Of a stretch of DNA of 64,000 nucleotides, positions 39,791 through 48,276 are shown piece after piece (position 1 is the stretch's first letter; every line of letters starts with the position of its first letter). The stretch is from Sinisalibacter lacisalsi. Lineage in GTDB: Bacteria > Pseudomonadota > Alphaproteobacteria > Rhodobacterales > Rhodobacteraceae. The notes beneath the pieces were generated by a model. That model had not been told where the DNA came from. It ran no database searches and was given only the letters and a program-made list of their open reading frames with translations. The stretch is taken from positions 450,172-514,171 of the forward strand of contig NZ_BMGI01000003.1 of the NCBI RefSeq assembly GCF_014640115.1, read 5' to 3'. The position numbers and the translations under genes were made by a program.

Positions 39791-40584
39791 CAGATATGGC
39801 CGATCTCGGTGAGGAAGCCCGCCAGCGCGGCGGCGTATTCGGCCGGCTTTTCGACGCAGGCGAGGTGGCCTGCCCGCCGGATCAGGTGAAACCGCGCGCC
39901 GGGCACGAACTCCGTGGTCTCGCGCACGAGGTCGGCCGGGGTCGAGCCGTCTTCGCTGGCGGCGATACCAAGCGTGGGCAGCCGCAGGCGGGCAGTGCTC
40001 TCGATGAGATCGGTTTCGCCGATGGCCTCCATGCAGCCGATGTATCCCTCCGCCGGGGTGCGCGTAAGCATGTTGCGCACCGCTTCCACGAGGTCTGGAC
40101 GCTCGGTGCGGCTGTCACGCGAGAACCAGCGTTCGATGGTGGCATCGGCCAGCGCCGCCACGCCCCCGTCGCGCACTGCGTGCACCCGCTCGTGCCACAT
40201 CTCATGGGTGCCGATGCGCGCGGCGGTGTTGGAAAGCACCATGGCGCGCAACAGGTCGAGCCGCTCCGCCGCCAGCCCCTGCGCCACCATGCCGCCGATG
40301 GAGAGACCGACGAAGACCGCGTCTTTCAGCCCGAGGTGATCCATCAACCGAGCCGCGTCCTGCACCAGGTCGCCCATGTAATAGGGGGCCTCCGGGCAGG
40401 TGCTGAGGCCGTGGCCGCGCATGTCGTAGCGCAGAACGCGCAGCCCTTCGGGCAGATGCGCCAGAACGCCGTTCCAGATCCGCAGATCGGTGCCAAGGGC
40501 ATTGGCGAAGACGACGACGGGCCCGTCGTCGGGTCCGCTCAACTCGTAATGGACGCGGATATCGCCCAGGTCTGCCATCCTCAT
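39790..40584 (-). CDS. pcaD: 3-oxoadipate enol-lactonase (PcaD-like)
   Basis: 264-residue alpha/beta hydrolase. FANALGTDLRIWNGVLAHLPEG and YDMRGHGLSTCPEAPYYMGDL are characteristic of PcaD, with nucleophile FVGLSIGGMVAQGLA, acid in the IAASEDGSTP segment and His in RAGHLACVEKP. PcaD hydrolyses 3-oxoadipate enol-lactone in the protocatechuate branch of the beta-ketoadipate pathway. No other pca genes are adjacent, so the physiological role rests on homology. The ATG at 40584 has GGGGAGG upstream; a second ATG two codons later is possible. Confidence 0.82.
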   Translation of the reverse strand: MRMADLGDIRVHYELSGPDDGPVVVFANALGTDLRIWNGVLAHLPEGLRVLRYDMRGHGLSTCPEAPYYMGDLVQDAARLMDHLGLKDAVFVGLSIGGMVAQGLAAERLDLLRAMVLSNTAARIGTHEMWHERVHAVRDGGVAALADATIERWFSRDSRTERPDLVEAVRNMLTRTPAEGYIGCMEAIGETDLIESTARLRLPTLGIAASEDGSTPADLVRETTEFVPGARFHLIRRAGHLACVEKPAEYAAALAGFLTEIGHI

Positions 40585-40606
40585 GGCGCACCTCCCCTGT
40601 TCGCGC

Positions 40607-40683
40607 TGGCGACCCCTGAAGGACTCGAACCCTCAACCTGCTGATTAGAAGTCAGCTGCTCTATCCAGTTGAGCTAAGGGGCC
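40607..40683 (-). tRNA. tRNA-Arg (anticodon TCT)
   Basis: Complete cloverleaf on the minus strand with CCA encoded at 40607-40609. The acceptor GGCCCCT pairs with AGGGGTC, the anticodon stem GCTGA/TCAGC encloses loop CTTCTAA, and the T arm contains GGTTCGAGTCC. Reads AGA codons. Confidence 0.97.
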
Positions 40684-40743
40684 GCTCCCACGTGAGATAT
40701 CCCCACGGGTCGGCCCCTTGCAAGGTCATTCAGAAAAGCCGGC

Positions 40744-40926
40744 TCAGGCGTTTTCGCGGATCTTCTTGGCGATGAACCAGGCCGCGGGGATGGCGACGAT
40801 GAAACCGGCGATCGAGGAGTAGATGATGGGCATCATCGTTGCGTAACCCGCCGTGAGCGCGGCCACCATGAACGAACCCGCGAGCGTGGCCCCGACGAAG
40901 ATGTAGACGAGCAGGAAAAGACCCAT
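40744..40926 (-). CDS. Small two-helix membrane protein
   Basis: 60 residues with two hydrophobic segments (LFLLVYIFVGATLAGSFMVAAL and IIYSSIAGFIVAIPAAWFIA) and a short basic tail KKIREN. I recognise no functional domain. Relatives in databases sometimes carry a misleading CTP synthetase label, which nothing here supports. An FNR-like box is centred 73 bases upstream, suggesting low-oxygen control. Next to tRNA-Arg. Confidence 0.75.
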   Translation of the reverse strand: MGLFLLVYIFVGATLAGSFMVAALTAGYATMMPIIYSSIAGFIVAIPAAWFIAKKIRENA

Positions 40927-40992
40927 GGATTATGTCCCTCTTTTTTGGCGCGATCTCGGCGGCAAAGCTGCGTGGCAGATGCGGCTTTGTCC

Positions 40993-41006
40993 TTGATCCA
41001 GATCAT
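40993..41006 (-). promoter_or_regulatory. Near-consensus FNR/FnrL box
   Basis: TTGATCCAGATCAT matches TTGAT-N4-ATCAA at nine of ten informative positions. It lies upstream of the 60-residue membrane-protein gene, 67 bases from its ATG. Confidence 0.55.
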
Positions 41007-41032
41007 GCCATCGGCGTGGGAAAACGCCGGTT

Positions 41033-41209
41033 TCAGCGCATCCGGCGGGCGACCAAGAGCGCGGCGGGCCAGCCCGAGAGATAACCCGCCAGCGCCGCAC
41101 CGAGGAGCGGCCAGAGGCCCTTGACGCCCGCCACCAGCGCGACCACGACGAAGACGAAGGCCAGCGTGGCGCCGATCATCGAGCCGAGGAACAGGACCAG
41201 CCGTCTCAT
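41033..41209 (-). CDS. Small hydrophobic protein after cytochrome b561
   Basis: 58 residues, two predicted transmembrane helices (VLFLGSMIGATLAFVFVVVALVAG and LLGAALAGYLSGWPAALLVA) and a basic C-terminus. Its ATG overlaps the stop of the cytochrome b561 gene by ATGA, so the two are translationally coupled and the product may be an accessory to that cytochrome; this is inference. No named family recognised. Confidence 0.7.
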   Translation of the reverse strand: MRRLVLFLGSMIGATLAFVFVVVALVAGVKGLWPLLGAALAGYLSGWPAALLVARRMR

Positions 41210-41688
41210 TGCGGTTTGCGCATCCGGGCGAGCACGTTCGATTTCAGCACGAAATGCTGGAACAGCGCCCCCAGAACGTGCAGCGCGACGAGGACGAGCA
41301 CCAGCACCTTCATAACCTCGTGGCCTTCCGCCGCCAGCTCGGCCTCGGCGAACCACGCCGCTGCGCCGGAAAGCGGCATAAGGATGAGCAGCGCGTAGAG
41401 CGAAAGATGGGTGCCGTGCGCGGCGATCTTGAGGATCGCGGGTTCGTTCGCGGGCAGCGCCGGTGCGCCGCGCCTGAACTTGATGGCGATGCGGATCACC
41501 ACCAGCACGAGGATCAGCAGCCCGGTGAAAACATGCTGGGCGATGAGCGGGCTGAAGCCCACCTCCACGCCGTCCTCGATCTTGTCCCAGGCCTCGGCGA
41601 TGGGTTCGTTCAGCACGAACTGAAGCACGACGAGCACGAACACGAGCCAGTGCAGGATGATCTGGGTGCGGGTGTAGCCTGTGGGCAT
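41206..41688 (-). CDS. Cytochrome b561 family protein
   Basis: A 160-residue, four-helix dihaem membrane cytochrome of the bacterial CybB type. The haem ligand histidines are visible: TQIILHWLVFVLV, APLIAQHVFTGLL-like region (SPLIAQHVFTG), KIAAHGTHLSLYALL, and LVALHVLGALFQHFVL. It probably transfers electrons from ubiquinol to periplasmic acceptors or superoxide. It starts at the ATG at 41688 and heads a two-gene unit with the small hydrophobic protein. Confidence 0.9.
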   Translation of the reverse strand: MPTGYTRTQIILHWLVFVLVVLQFVLNEPIAEAWDKIEDGVEVGFSPLIAQHVFTGLLILVLVVIRIAIKFRRGAPALPANEPAILKIAAHGTHLSLYALLILMPLSGAAAWFAEAELAAEGHEVMKVLVLVLVALHVLGALFQHFVLKSNVLARMRKPQ

Positions 41689-41836
41689 GGTGGTCTCCTA
41701 TCGGGAATGGTCCGTGTCATACGGTCTTGCGCGCGGTTTCCGTCGCGAACGCTCCCGCGCGGCGGCGCGGCTGTCAAGCGCGCGGTTGCCGCGGCGGGCG
41801 GGGAGTGGCAATCTTGGGCGCAACCGAGGGACGCCC

Positions 41837-42502
41837 ATGATCATCTGCCACCCGCTGCGCATAATTTTCATTAAAACCAAGAAGGTAGGCGGCACGTCCT
41901 TCGAGATCGCGCTGTCGGGGTTCTGCGGGCCGGACTGCGTGATCACGCCGCTGGTGGCGCCGGACGAGGCGCTGCGGGCGCGGCTCGGCCATCGCGGGGC
42001 GCAGAACTTCGAGAACACCGCCTGGCCCGATGGCAGCCGCTCGCCGGGCCGGTTCGCGGCGCATTCGACAGCGGCGGAGGTGCGGGCGGCGGTTCCGGCC
42101 GCGATCTGGCGCGGCTACCGCAAGGTGACGATCTGGCGCGACCCGTTCGACGCCCTGATCTCGCGCTACCACTGGCGCGGGGGAGACCGCAAGGGGCTCA
42201 GCTTCAACGATTTCGTCCTGCGCAACCGGGGCCTCATCGCGGTCAACCCCGCCATCGCCCCGCTCTCCGGCCCGGACCGGCTCGACACCTACCTGCGCTA
42301 CGAACGCCTCGCGGAGGACATGGCCGACGCCGGTCTGGGCGAGGTCTGGCAGGCGATGGAAGGCGTGCGGGCCAAGGCCGGCGTGCGCCCGCCGGAGGCG
42401 ACGGTGGAGGCGGTCTACGCCGAGGCCCCCGAGGCAGCCCGGCTGGTCGCCGAGCTCTGCGCCGAGGAGATCGCGGCGTTCGGGTATGCGGTGCCGGGGT
42501 AG
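41837..42502 (+). CDS. Sulfotransferase-like protein
   Basis: 221 residues. The phosphosulfate-binding segment is IKTKKVGGTSFEIAL (from 12) and the 3'-phosphate motif is IWRDPFDALISRYHWRG. Together these are the sulfotransferase family hallmarks, although identity in between is low. Second sulfotransferase in the window, 9 kb from the first, unrelated in detail. The acceptor is unknown. It is the last chromosomal-type gene before an AT-richer islet. The ATG at 41837 is preceded by GAGGGA. Confidence 0.75.
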   Translation: MIICHPLRIIFIKTKKVGGTSFEIALSGFCGPDCVITPLVAPDEALRARLGHRGAQNFENTAWPDGSRSPGRFAAHSTAAEVRAAVPAAIWRGYRKVTIWRDPFDALISRYHWRGGDRKGLSFNDFVLRNRGLIAVNPAIAPLSGPDRLDTYLRYERLAEDMADAGLGEVWQAMEGVRAKAGVRPPEATVEAVYAEAPEAARLVAELCAEEIAAFGYAVPG

Positions 42503-42547
42503 GGGGTTGGTCTTGCGCACCGGTTTTCGGCGATGTTGAACAGGCGT

Positions 42548-42682
42548 GGTGCGTGGGAGCACGCACCCTACTCTTGCTATTGGCGGGACGGGGCGGTGTG
42601 TGGTTGGTAGGGCGGGTGAGTTCACCCACCATCCGATCGCGCGGGGCGGGCGGTGGGTGCAAGCACCCACCCTACTCTTGCT
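42548..42682. repeat. Cluster of three palindromic repeats
   Basis: Three hairpins share a CACCC/GGGTG core and a flanking CCTAC or its complement. Unit 1 (42548-42567) is an 8-bp stem GGTGCGTG/CACGCACC followed by CTACTCTTGCT. Unit 2 (42608-42630) is inverted with core GGGTGA/TCACCC. Unit 3 (42652-42671) is a 9-bp stem GGTGGGTGC/GCACCCACC followed by CTACTCTTGCT. A REP/BIME-like arrangement at the left edge of the AT-richer islet. Confidence 0.7.
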
Positions 42683-42753
42683 TGCTAGAAATGTGTTGCA
42701 TTGCCCATTCCTTCACGCAACCTTGGGAGGAGGGCCGATATTGGAAGAAGACG

Positions 42754-43794
42754 ATGTCACAAGAAATCACAAACGACTGGGACGTTGAGAAAACGGAAGA
42801 AGGTTATAACGAAGAAGACAGTATCCCGCTGAAGTTTGAAATCCTGAACTACCCTGCAGACACGACCCTGAAAGGATATCGTCAGCAGTCAGAGGACGGA
42901 TTGCTCGAAGTACCTACTTTTCAAAGGAATTTCGTTTGGGATCAAGTAAAAGCCTCCAAACTAATTGAATCATTTCTGATTGGACTGCCAGTTCCAGGGG
43001 TTTTTCTATACAAACCAAGAAGCGGCACAGGTTATCAAGTCATTGATGGTCATCAGCGGATTACGTCGGTTGTATCGTATTTGAAGGGCCTGATAGGCGA
43101 AAAAAAATTCCGTTTGAAGGGGGTGTCCGACCATTGGAACAATAAGTCATTTGACGAGTTATCCGAGGAAGACCAGTTCAAGCTTGAACAATCAGTCATG
43201 CGCGCCACCATTATCCAACAGCTGGATCCACAAGACAACAAAAGCATCTACATGATTTTTGAACGCCTGAACACCGGCGGGATGAACCTGAACCCAATGG
43301 AAGTCCGTAGGTGCGTGTATCATGGCTCATTCATCTCGGCGTTGGACGAAATGAATGCAATGCCATCCTGGCGAAAGTGTTTGGGAAAAGCCAGCCTGGA
43401 CAAGCGTTTCCGCGATGTGGAGTTGGTGCTGCGTGTGCTGGCGCTATCACAAAGCTGGCAAGAATACGAAAAACCAATGAAGGGTTTCCTTAGCGATTTT
43501 CTTGCGGACAGCCGGGACAATGATGGCGAAGGCTGGAAAATCGCTTTCGGTGCTGCTTGCGATGCTGTTTTGGCGGCAAAGCCAGACCGCCCGTTTCACC
43601 TGAGGGGAAAACTGAATTATGGTGCATTGGATGCCGTGCTGTGTGCACTTATTGACTTGAAAACCAAGCCAACGCCGGAACAAATTGAGGCTTTGTTCAA
43701 GGACGCCGAGTTCGCGGCAGCAACAACGGCAAATACGAGCGACCGTTCAGAGGTTCACAAGCGGATCGAAAAAGCCATTGAGTATTTGAGTTGA
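42754..43794 (+). CDS. DUF262 domain protein (GmrS/ParB-like nuclease or NTPase family)
   Basis: 346 residues. The N-terminal DUF262 domain is complete: FQRNFVWDQVKASKLIESFL (56-75) followed by GLPVPGVFLY, the core motif IDGHQRITSV (97-106, usually DGQQR) and FERLNTGGMNLNPMEVR (169-185). DUF262 is the GmrS half of GmrSD type IV restriction and of SspE. The usual C-terminal DUF1524 HNH nuclease is absent, and the C-terminal 160 residues are helical without a motif I know. Composition is clearly AT-richer than neighbours, suggesting transfer. Its stop overlaps the TTG start of a HEPN protein. ATG 42754 follows GGAAGAAG. Confidence 0.88.
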   Translation: MSQEITNDWDVEKTEEGYNEEDSIPLKFEILNYPADTTLKGYRQQSEDGLLEVPTFQRNFVWDQVKASKLIESFLIGLPVPGVFLYKPRSGTGYQVIDGHQRITSVVSYLKGLIGEKKFRLKGVSDHWNNKSFDELSEEDQFKLEQSVMRATIIQQLDPQDNKSIYMIFERLNTGGMNLNPMEVRRCVYHGSFISALDEMNAMPSWRKCLGKASLDKRFRDVELVLRVLALSQSWQEYEKPMKGFLSDFLADSRDNDGEGWKIAFGAACDAVLAAKPDRPFHLRGKLNYGALDAVLCALIDLKTKPTPEQIEALFKDAEFAAATTANTSDRSEVHKRIEKAIEYLS

Positions 43795-44267
43795 TCCTAG
43801 GCAAAACTACAAAGATCACTGAGCTGGCCAAAGAGGCCGTCGACGCGATCCCGGAGACCAACCCTTCGGCCCGTGCATTTGTTGAAACGGCGTTTGCTGG
43901 GTATATCTCGGCCATTGCATACTCAGAGATCGAGGCCGAGGTTAGCCGTGCCCTTGAGAACCGTTATGACAAATCAACGGACTCGGGTCTTGCGTCTTTT
44001 GTACGATCTGTTTTCAATAGAAATGCTGGGCGTTTGAAGCGATCAGAGTTGGCTGATCTTGTCTCTTTTTTTGGGCAACACGCAAAGGACAAATTCAAGT
44101 CGGAAATCTCTGACGCAGAAGTGCAGTTATATTCAAGGCTTTTGCAGTGTCGCCACAACCTTGCGCATGGAGACCCTCCGTCGGAAACGTTGAATCAAAT
44201 GGAGCTTGGCATCAACTCAGCAAAAAACATACTCGAAAAGCTCCAGATCTGTATTTCAGAAGACTAA
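43791..44267 (+). CDS. HEPN-domain protein with Rx4H RNase motif
   Basis: 158 residues, all-helical. The motif R121-H-N-L-A-H126 followed by GD matches the HEPN RNase signature R-x4-6-H, in the style of the RiboL-PSP / MAE_28990-like HEPN families. Upstream helices carry [20 protein letters not shown]. The start is TTG at 43791, overlapping the DUF262 stop (TTGA), so translation is coupled. Its stop overlaps the convergent lepA stop by four bases. HEPN RNases are common toxins in abortive infection, and DUF262 could be regulator or sensor. Which partner is toxic is not known. Confidence 0.82.
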   Translation: MILGKTTKITELAKEAVDAIPETNPSARAFVETAFAGYISAIAYSEIEAEVSRALENRYDKSTDSGLASFVRSVFNRNAGRLKRSELADLVSFFGQHAKDKFKSEISDAEVQLYSRLLQCRHNLAHGDPPSETLNQMELGINSAKNILEKLQICISED

Positions 44268-46063
44268 CCATCCAACTTCAGCGCAGAAATAAACGCCTCC
44301 TGCGGGATGTCGACCTTCCCGAACTGGCGCATCTTCTTCTTGCCCGCCTTCTGCTTTTCCAGCAGTTTCTTCTTCCGCGTCGCATCCCCGCCGTAGCACT
44401 TGGCGGTCACGTCCTTGCGCAGCGCCGACAAGGTCTCGCGGGCGATGACCTTGCCGCCGATGGCGGCCTGGATCGGGATCTTGAACATGTGGCGGGGGAT
44501 GAGATCCTTGAGTTTTTCCACCATCGCCCGGCCGCGCATTTCCGCCCGGTCGCGGTGGACCATGGTGGAGAGCGCGTCGACCGGCTCGTCGTTCACGAGG
44601 ATCTGCATCTTCACGAGGTTGTCGGCGCGGTAGCCGGTGAGCTGGTAGTCGAAGCTGGCGTAGCCCTTGGTGACCGATTTCAGCCGGTCGTAGAAATCGA
44701 ACACCACCTCGTTGAGCGGCAGGTCGTAGACGACCATGGCGCGCGAGCCGGCATAGGTGAGATCGAGCTGGATGCCGCGCCGGTCCTGGCAGAGCTTGAG
44801 CACGTCGCCGAGAAACTCGTCGGGCACCAGGATGGTGGCCTTGATCCGGGGCTCGTCGATGCTTTCGACGTGGCTCGGGTCGGGCATGTCGGCGGGGTTG
44901 TGCAGCTCGCGGGTTTCGCCGTCCTTCATGTGGATGTGGTAGACGACCGATGGCGCGGTGGTGATGAGGTCGATGTCATACTCGCGTTCGAGCCGGTCGC
45001 GGATCACCTCGAGGTGCAAGAGGCCGAGGAAGCCGCAGCGGAAGCCGAAGCCGAGGGCGGCGGAGGTTTCCATCTCGTGCGAGAAGGACGCGTCGTTCAG
45101 CGCCAGTTTCTCGATCGCGTCCCGCAGGTCTTCGAATTCATTCGAGTCGACCGGGAAGAGGCCGCAGAACACCACCGGCACGGAAGGTTTGAAGCCCGGC
45201 AGCGGGGTTTCGCAGCCCTTCTTCTCTGTGGTGATGGTGTCGCCCACCTTGGTGTCGCGCACCTGCTTGATCGAGGCGGTGATGAAACCGATCTCGCCGG
45301 GGGTGAGTTCGTCGACCGGGATCATCCCGGGGCGGAACACGCCCACGCGGTCGACGGGGTAGACGGCGCCGGTCTGCATCATGCGGATGCGGTCGCCCTT
45401 CCTGAGCTTGCCGTCCATGATCCGCACGAGCACGACGACGCCGAGGTAGGGGTCATACCAGCTGTCGACCAGCATCGCTTTCAGCGGTGCGTCGAGCGTG
45501 CCCCTGGGCGCGGGCAGGTGGGCGACGATGGCTTCGAGCACCTCGTGGATGCCGATCCCGGTTTTCGCCGACACCTGGATGGCGCCCGAGGCGTCGATGC
45601 CGATCACGTCCTCGATCTGCTCGGCCACCCGGTCGCAGTCGGCCGCCGGCAGGTCGATCTTGTTGAGCACCGGCACGATCTCGTGGTCGGCGTCGATCGC
45701 CTGGTAGACGTTGGCCAGCGTCTGGGCCTCGACGCCTTGCGTGCTGTCGACCACCAGCAGAGAGCCCTCGACGGCGCGCATCGAGCGGCTGACCTCGTAG
45801 GCGAAATCGACGTGGCCGGGGGTGTCGATCAGGTTCAGGATGTAGTTCTGCCCGTCGTCGGCCTCGTATTCGAGCCGCACGGTCTGGGCCTTGATGGTGA
45901 TGCCGCGCTCGCGCTCGATATCCATCGAGTCGAGCATCTGCGCTTTCATGTCGCGATCGGCGACGGTTTTCGTCTCCTGGATCAGCCGGTCGGCCAGGGT
46001 GGACTTGCCGTGGTCGATATGGGCGACGATGGAGAAATTGCGGATATGTGCGAGATCGGTCAT
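44264..46063 (-). CDS. lepA: Elongation factor 4 (LepA)
   Basis: 599-residue translational GTPase that acts on ribosomes during initiation or back-translocation and under ionic stress. G motifs: [25 protein letters not shown] and NKIDLP. The LepA-specific C-terminal domain ends [17 protein letters not shown]. Complete, with chromosomal composition, although its stop codon overlaps the stop of the AT-richer HEPN gene. Start ATG 46063. Confidence 0.98.
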   Translation of the reverse strand: MTDLAHIRNFSIVAHIDHGKSTLADRLIQETKTVADRDMKAQMLDSMDIERERGITIKAQTVRLEYEADDGQNYILNLIDTPGHVDFAYEVSRSMRAVEGSLLVVDSTQGVEAQTLANVYQAIDADHEIVPVLNKIDLPAADCDRVAEQIEDVIGIDASGAIQVSAKTGIGIHEVLEAIVAHLPAPRGTLDAPLKAMLVDSWYDPYLGVVVLVRIMDGKLRKGDRIRMMQTGAVYPVDRVGVFRPGMIPVDELTPGEIGFITASIKQVRDTKVGDTITTEKKGCETPLPGFKPSVPVVFCGLFPVDSNEFEDLRDAIEKLALNDASFSHEMETSAALGFGFRCGFLGLLHLEVIRDRLEREYDIDLITTAPSVVYHIHMKDGETRELHNPADMPDPSHVESIDEPRIKATILVPDEFLGDVLKLCQDRRGIQLDLTYAGSRAMVVYDLPLNEVVFDFYDRLKSVTKGYASFDYQLTGYRADNLVKMQILVNDEPVDALSTMVHRDRAEMRGRAMVEKLKDLIPRHMFKIPIQAAIGGKVIARETLSALRKDVTAKCYGGDATRKKKLLEKQKAGKKKMRQFGKVDIPQEAFISALKLDG

Positions 46064-46300
46064 GGCCCGGATATGCGGGGGTTTTCGCGGCCCGTCAATG
46101 GGGATCGGAGGGCGTGCGGGGCTTGAAGCCCGGCCTGCGGTCGAGGCTCCCGGGCGGCTGCCCCCTTCCCCGCGGGCAGGTTTGCGAAGGTGTCCCTGCG
46201 GGGTGCGGCATCCTTTCCGACCATCCGGTCAGATCGCGGTTGTGACCCGGCGCGGCGGGGGGTAGTGTTCGCGCTAACGGATCCGGTGGACGAGCAAGCC

Positions 46301-47248
46301 ATGAGCAATATCCTCACCGTCACACTCAACCCCGCGCTCGATCTGTCGACGACGGTGGACCGCGTGGTGCCGGAAGACAAGCTGCGCTGCGACGCGCCTG
46401 TGCTGGAAGCGGGCGGCGGCGGGATCAACGTGGCCCGCGCGATCGGCGCGATGGGCGGGCGGGCGCATGCCTTCGTGGCGATCTCGGGCTATCACGGCCA
46501 GCAGTTTCTCGACATCCTGCGGCAGGAGCCGCTGATCCCGGAGGTGTTCCACACCCACGGTGAAACCCGGCAGTCGCTCGCGGTGACCGACCGCACCAGC
46601 GGCGAGCAATTCCGCTTCGTGATGCCCGGCCCGCGCTGGACGCCGGAACAGGCGCAGGAGGCTCTGGAGGCGATCGCGCGGGTGACGCCGCAACGCGGCT
46701 ACCTCGTGCTTTCGGGCAGCCAGCCGCCGGGGGTGCCGCTGCATTTTCCCACCCAGCTTGCCGCCCTCATGGCCGACCACAGCGCGCGGCTGATCCTCGA
46801 CACCTCGGGCGCGCCGCTGAAGGCGCTGCTCAAGGTCGGCTCGGCGCGTCACCACGTTCTGCGGCTGGACGGGGCCGAGAGCGAGGAGCTTGCCGGGCGC
46901 AAGCTGAGCGACATTCACGCGGTGGCGGACTTCGCCGAGGAGCTGATCACGCGCGGGGTGGCGGAGGTCGTCGTTCTCGCGCTCGGCGCAGAAGGCTCGA
47001 TCCTCGTCGAGGGCGGCAACCGCTGGCACGCCTGCACCCAGCCGGTGACGGTGCGCTCCAAGGTCGGCGCCGGCGACAGTTTTGTCGGCGTGTTCACCTG
47101 GGCCGTGAGCCAGGGCGCGCGCTGGGAGGAGGCGCTGGTGCTGGGGGTGGCGGCGGCGTCTTCGGCGGTGACCTCGGACGGCACCGAATTGTGCCGCCGC
47201 GACCAGGTGGACGAGTTGGCGCGAACGGCGACGCTTCGGCGGATCTGA
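46301..47248 (+). CDS. PfkB-type sugar-phosphate kinase (1-phosphofructokinase family)
   Basis: 315 residues. The N-terminal ILTVTLNPALDLSTTVDRV, GGGGINVARAIGAMGG and the C-terminal anion-hole motif KVGAGDSFVGVFTWA with the catalytic Asp place it in the FruK/PfkB/LacC branch. It phosphorylates a hexose phosphate such as fructose 6-phosphate, fructose 1-phosphate or tagatose 6-phosphate; no sugar transport genes are nearby to decide. Divergent from lepA with a 237-base gap. Confidence 0.9.
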   Translation: MSNILTVTLNPALDLSTTVDRVVPEDKLRCDAPVLEAGGGGINVARAIGAMGGRAHAFVAISGYHGQQFLDILRQEPLIPEVFHTHGETRQSLAVTDRTSGEQFRFVMPGPRWTPEQAQEALEAIARVTPQRGYLVLSGSQPPGVPLHFPTQLAALMADHSARLILDTSGAPLKALLKVGSARHHVLRLDGAESEELAGRKLSDIHAVADFAEELITRGVAEVVVLALGAEGSILVEGGNRWHACTQPVTVRSKVGAGDSFVGVFTWAVSQGARWEEALVLGVAAASSAVTSDGTELCRRDQVDELARTATLRRI

Positions 47249-47335
47249 GCGCAACGCCGTGAATTGCGGGAATCGCTGAAAAGTGCTAGCCGGTAGCGGT
47301 TCAATCCGCCGTCTGGCCCAAGCGAGGCATGAAAC

Positions 47336-47653
47336 ATGAAAAACGTGGTGTTGGCGCTTGGCCTGGGCGTTGTTCTCGCGGGCGGGCTCGCGTCCAGCGC
47401 GGCACAAGCGCGCGGCGTGATCGAGAGCGCTTGCCTGCGCTCCGACCGTCCGGCTGCCAACCGCGTGCTCTGTAACTGCATCCAGCAGGTGGCCGACGCG
47501 GTGCTGACCTCGGGCGAGCAGCGCCAGGGCGCGCGCTTCTTCGCCGATCCGCTTCTGAGCCAGGACGCCAAGATGTCGACCCGCGAGACCGACCGTCAGT
47601 TCTGGCTGAAGTGGGAGGCCTTCGCGGCCGGCGCGATAAAATACTGCCAATAG
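47336..47653 (+). CDS. Exported cysteine-containing protein
   Basis: 105 residues with a clear signal peptide (KNVVLALGLGVVLAGGLASSAAQA, cleavage before RGV). The mature part has four cysteines (SACLRS, LCNCIQQVAD and the penultimate Cys), suggesting disulfides or metal binding in the periplasm. The family is frequent in this group; some relatives are labelled arginine transporter without basis. Convergent with the phosphatase gene four bases away. Function unknown. Confidence 0.75.
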   Translation: MKNVVLALGLGVVLAGGLASSAAQARGVIESACLRSDRPAANRVLCNCIQQVADAVLTSGEQRQGARFFADPLLSQDAKMSTRETDRQFWLKWEAFAAGAIKYCQ

Positions 47654-47657
47654 CGCG

Positions 47658-48110
47658 TCAGCGCCCGGCGATCTCGCGCAGGAGCCCTTCGGCGCAGGCT
47701 TCGATCAGGTCCAGCGCGCCGTCGTAGTCCTGGGTGAAATAGGCATCGGGAATATGCGTCGCCCCGGTTTCGGGCGCGTAATCGGTGAACAGGCGCGCGG
47801 GCGTGGTGGCGCTGGGCGGCCGGACCGCCTCGATATCCTCTAAGTTGGACGGGTCCATGCCGATGATAAGGTCGAAGCGGGAGAAATCGTCGGGCTCGAT
47901 CTGGCGCGCGCGCAGGCCGGAGAGATCATAGCCACGCGTGGCGGCGGCCCGCACCATGCCGGGGCAGGGCGGTTCTCCCAGGTGCCAGTCGCCGGTGCCG
48001 GCGCTGTCGAGGTTGAGGCCGAGGCCGTCGCCGCGCTGGCGCAGAACCGCTTCGGCGGACGGTGAGCGGCAGATGTTGCCAAGGCAGACGAAAAGGATCG
48101 AACGGGTCAT
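47658..48110 (-). CDS. Low-molecular-weight protein-tyrosine phosphatase
   Basis: 150 residues. The phosphate-binding loop VCLGNICRSPSAEAV (catalytic Cys and Arg) is at the N-terminus and the general acid lies in HIPDAYF near the C-terminus, exactly the LMW-PTP layout. ArsC-type arsenate reductases share the fold, but the loop and the acid position favour the phosphatase. Bacterial members often regulate exopolysaccharide synthesis; the context here does not confirm that. Confidence 0.93.
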   Translation of the reverse strand: MTRSILFVCLGNICRSPSAEAVLRQRGDGLGLNLDSAGTGDWHLGEPPCPGMVRAAATRGYDLSGLRARQIEPDDFSRFDLIIGMDPSNLEDIEAVRPPSATTPARLFTDYAPETGATHIPDAYFTQDYDGALDLIEACAEGLLREIAGR

Positions 48111-48174
48111 GGCGCGAGGATAGCCGAAGCCCCGGCCGAGGCAATGGGGCAGCCGCCCCGAAAACGCGAAACGA

Positions 48175-48194
48175 CCGCAGCGGGGAAGCTGCGG
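48175..48194 (-). terminator. Hairpin downstream of the copper chaperone gene
   Basis: 7-bp stem CCGCAGC/GCTGCGG with a 6-base loop. On the minus strand it is followed by a T-richer stretch. Probably ends the copper-chaperone transcript. Confidence 0.4.
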
Positions 48195-48276
48195 CCGATC
48201 CGGGGATCGCCCCCGTGACGGAGGCCGGACGGGCGCGGAAAGGGACGTGAACCGCCCCGACCGGCGCAGCCTTGCC

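Noticed and set aside
42548-42682. Possible CRISPR array
   Set aside because: Only three units, palindromic and in mixed orientation, with no regular spacers and no cas genes. Fits a REP/BIME cluster.
44147-46126. Long plus-strand open frame opposite lepA
   Set aside because: Mirror of lepA codons; composition is the usual His/Asp/Val-rich antisense pattern.
47336-47653. Arginine transporter label for the small exported protein
   Set aside because: One signal peptide and a short Cys-containing mature domain; nothing resembles a transporter.
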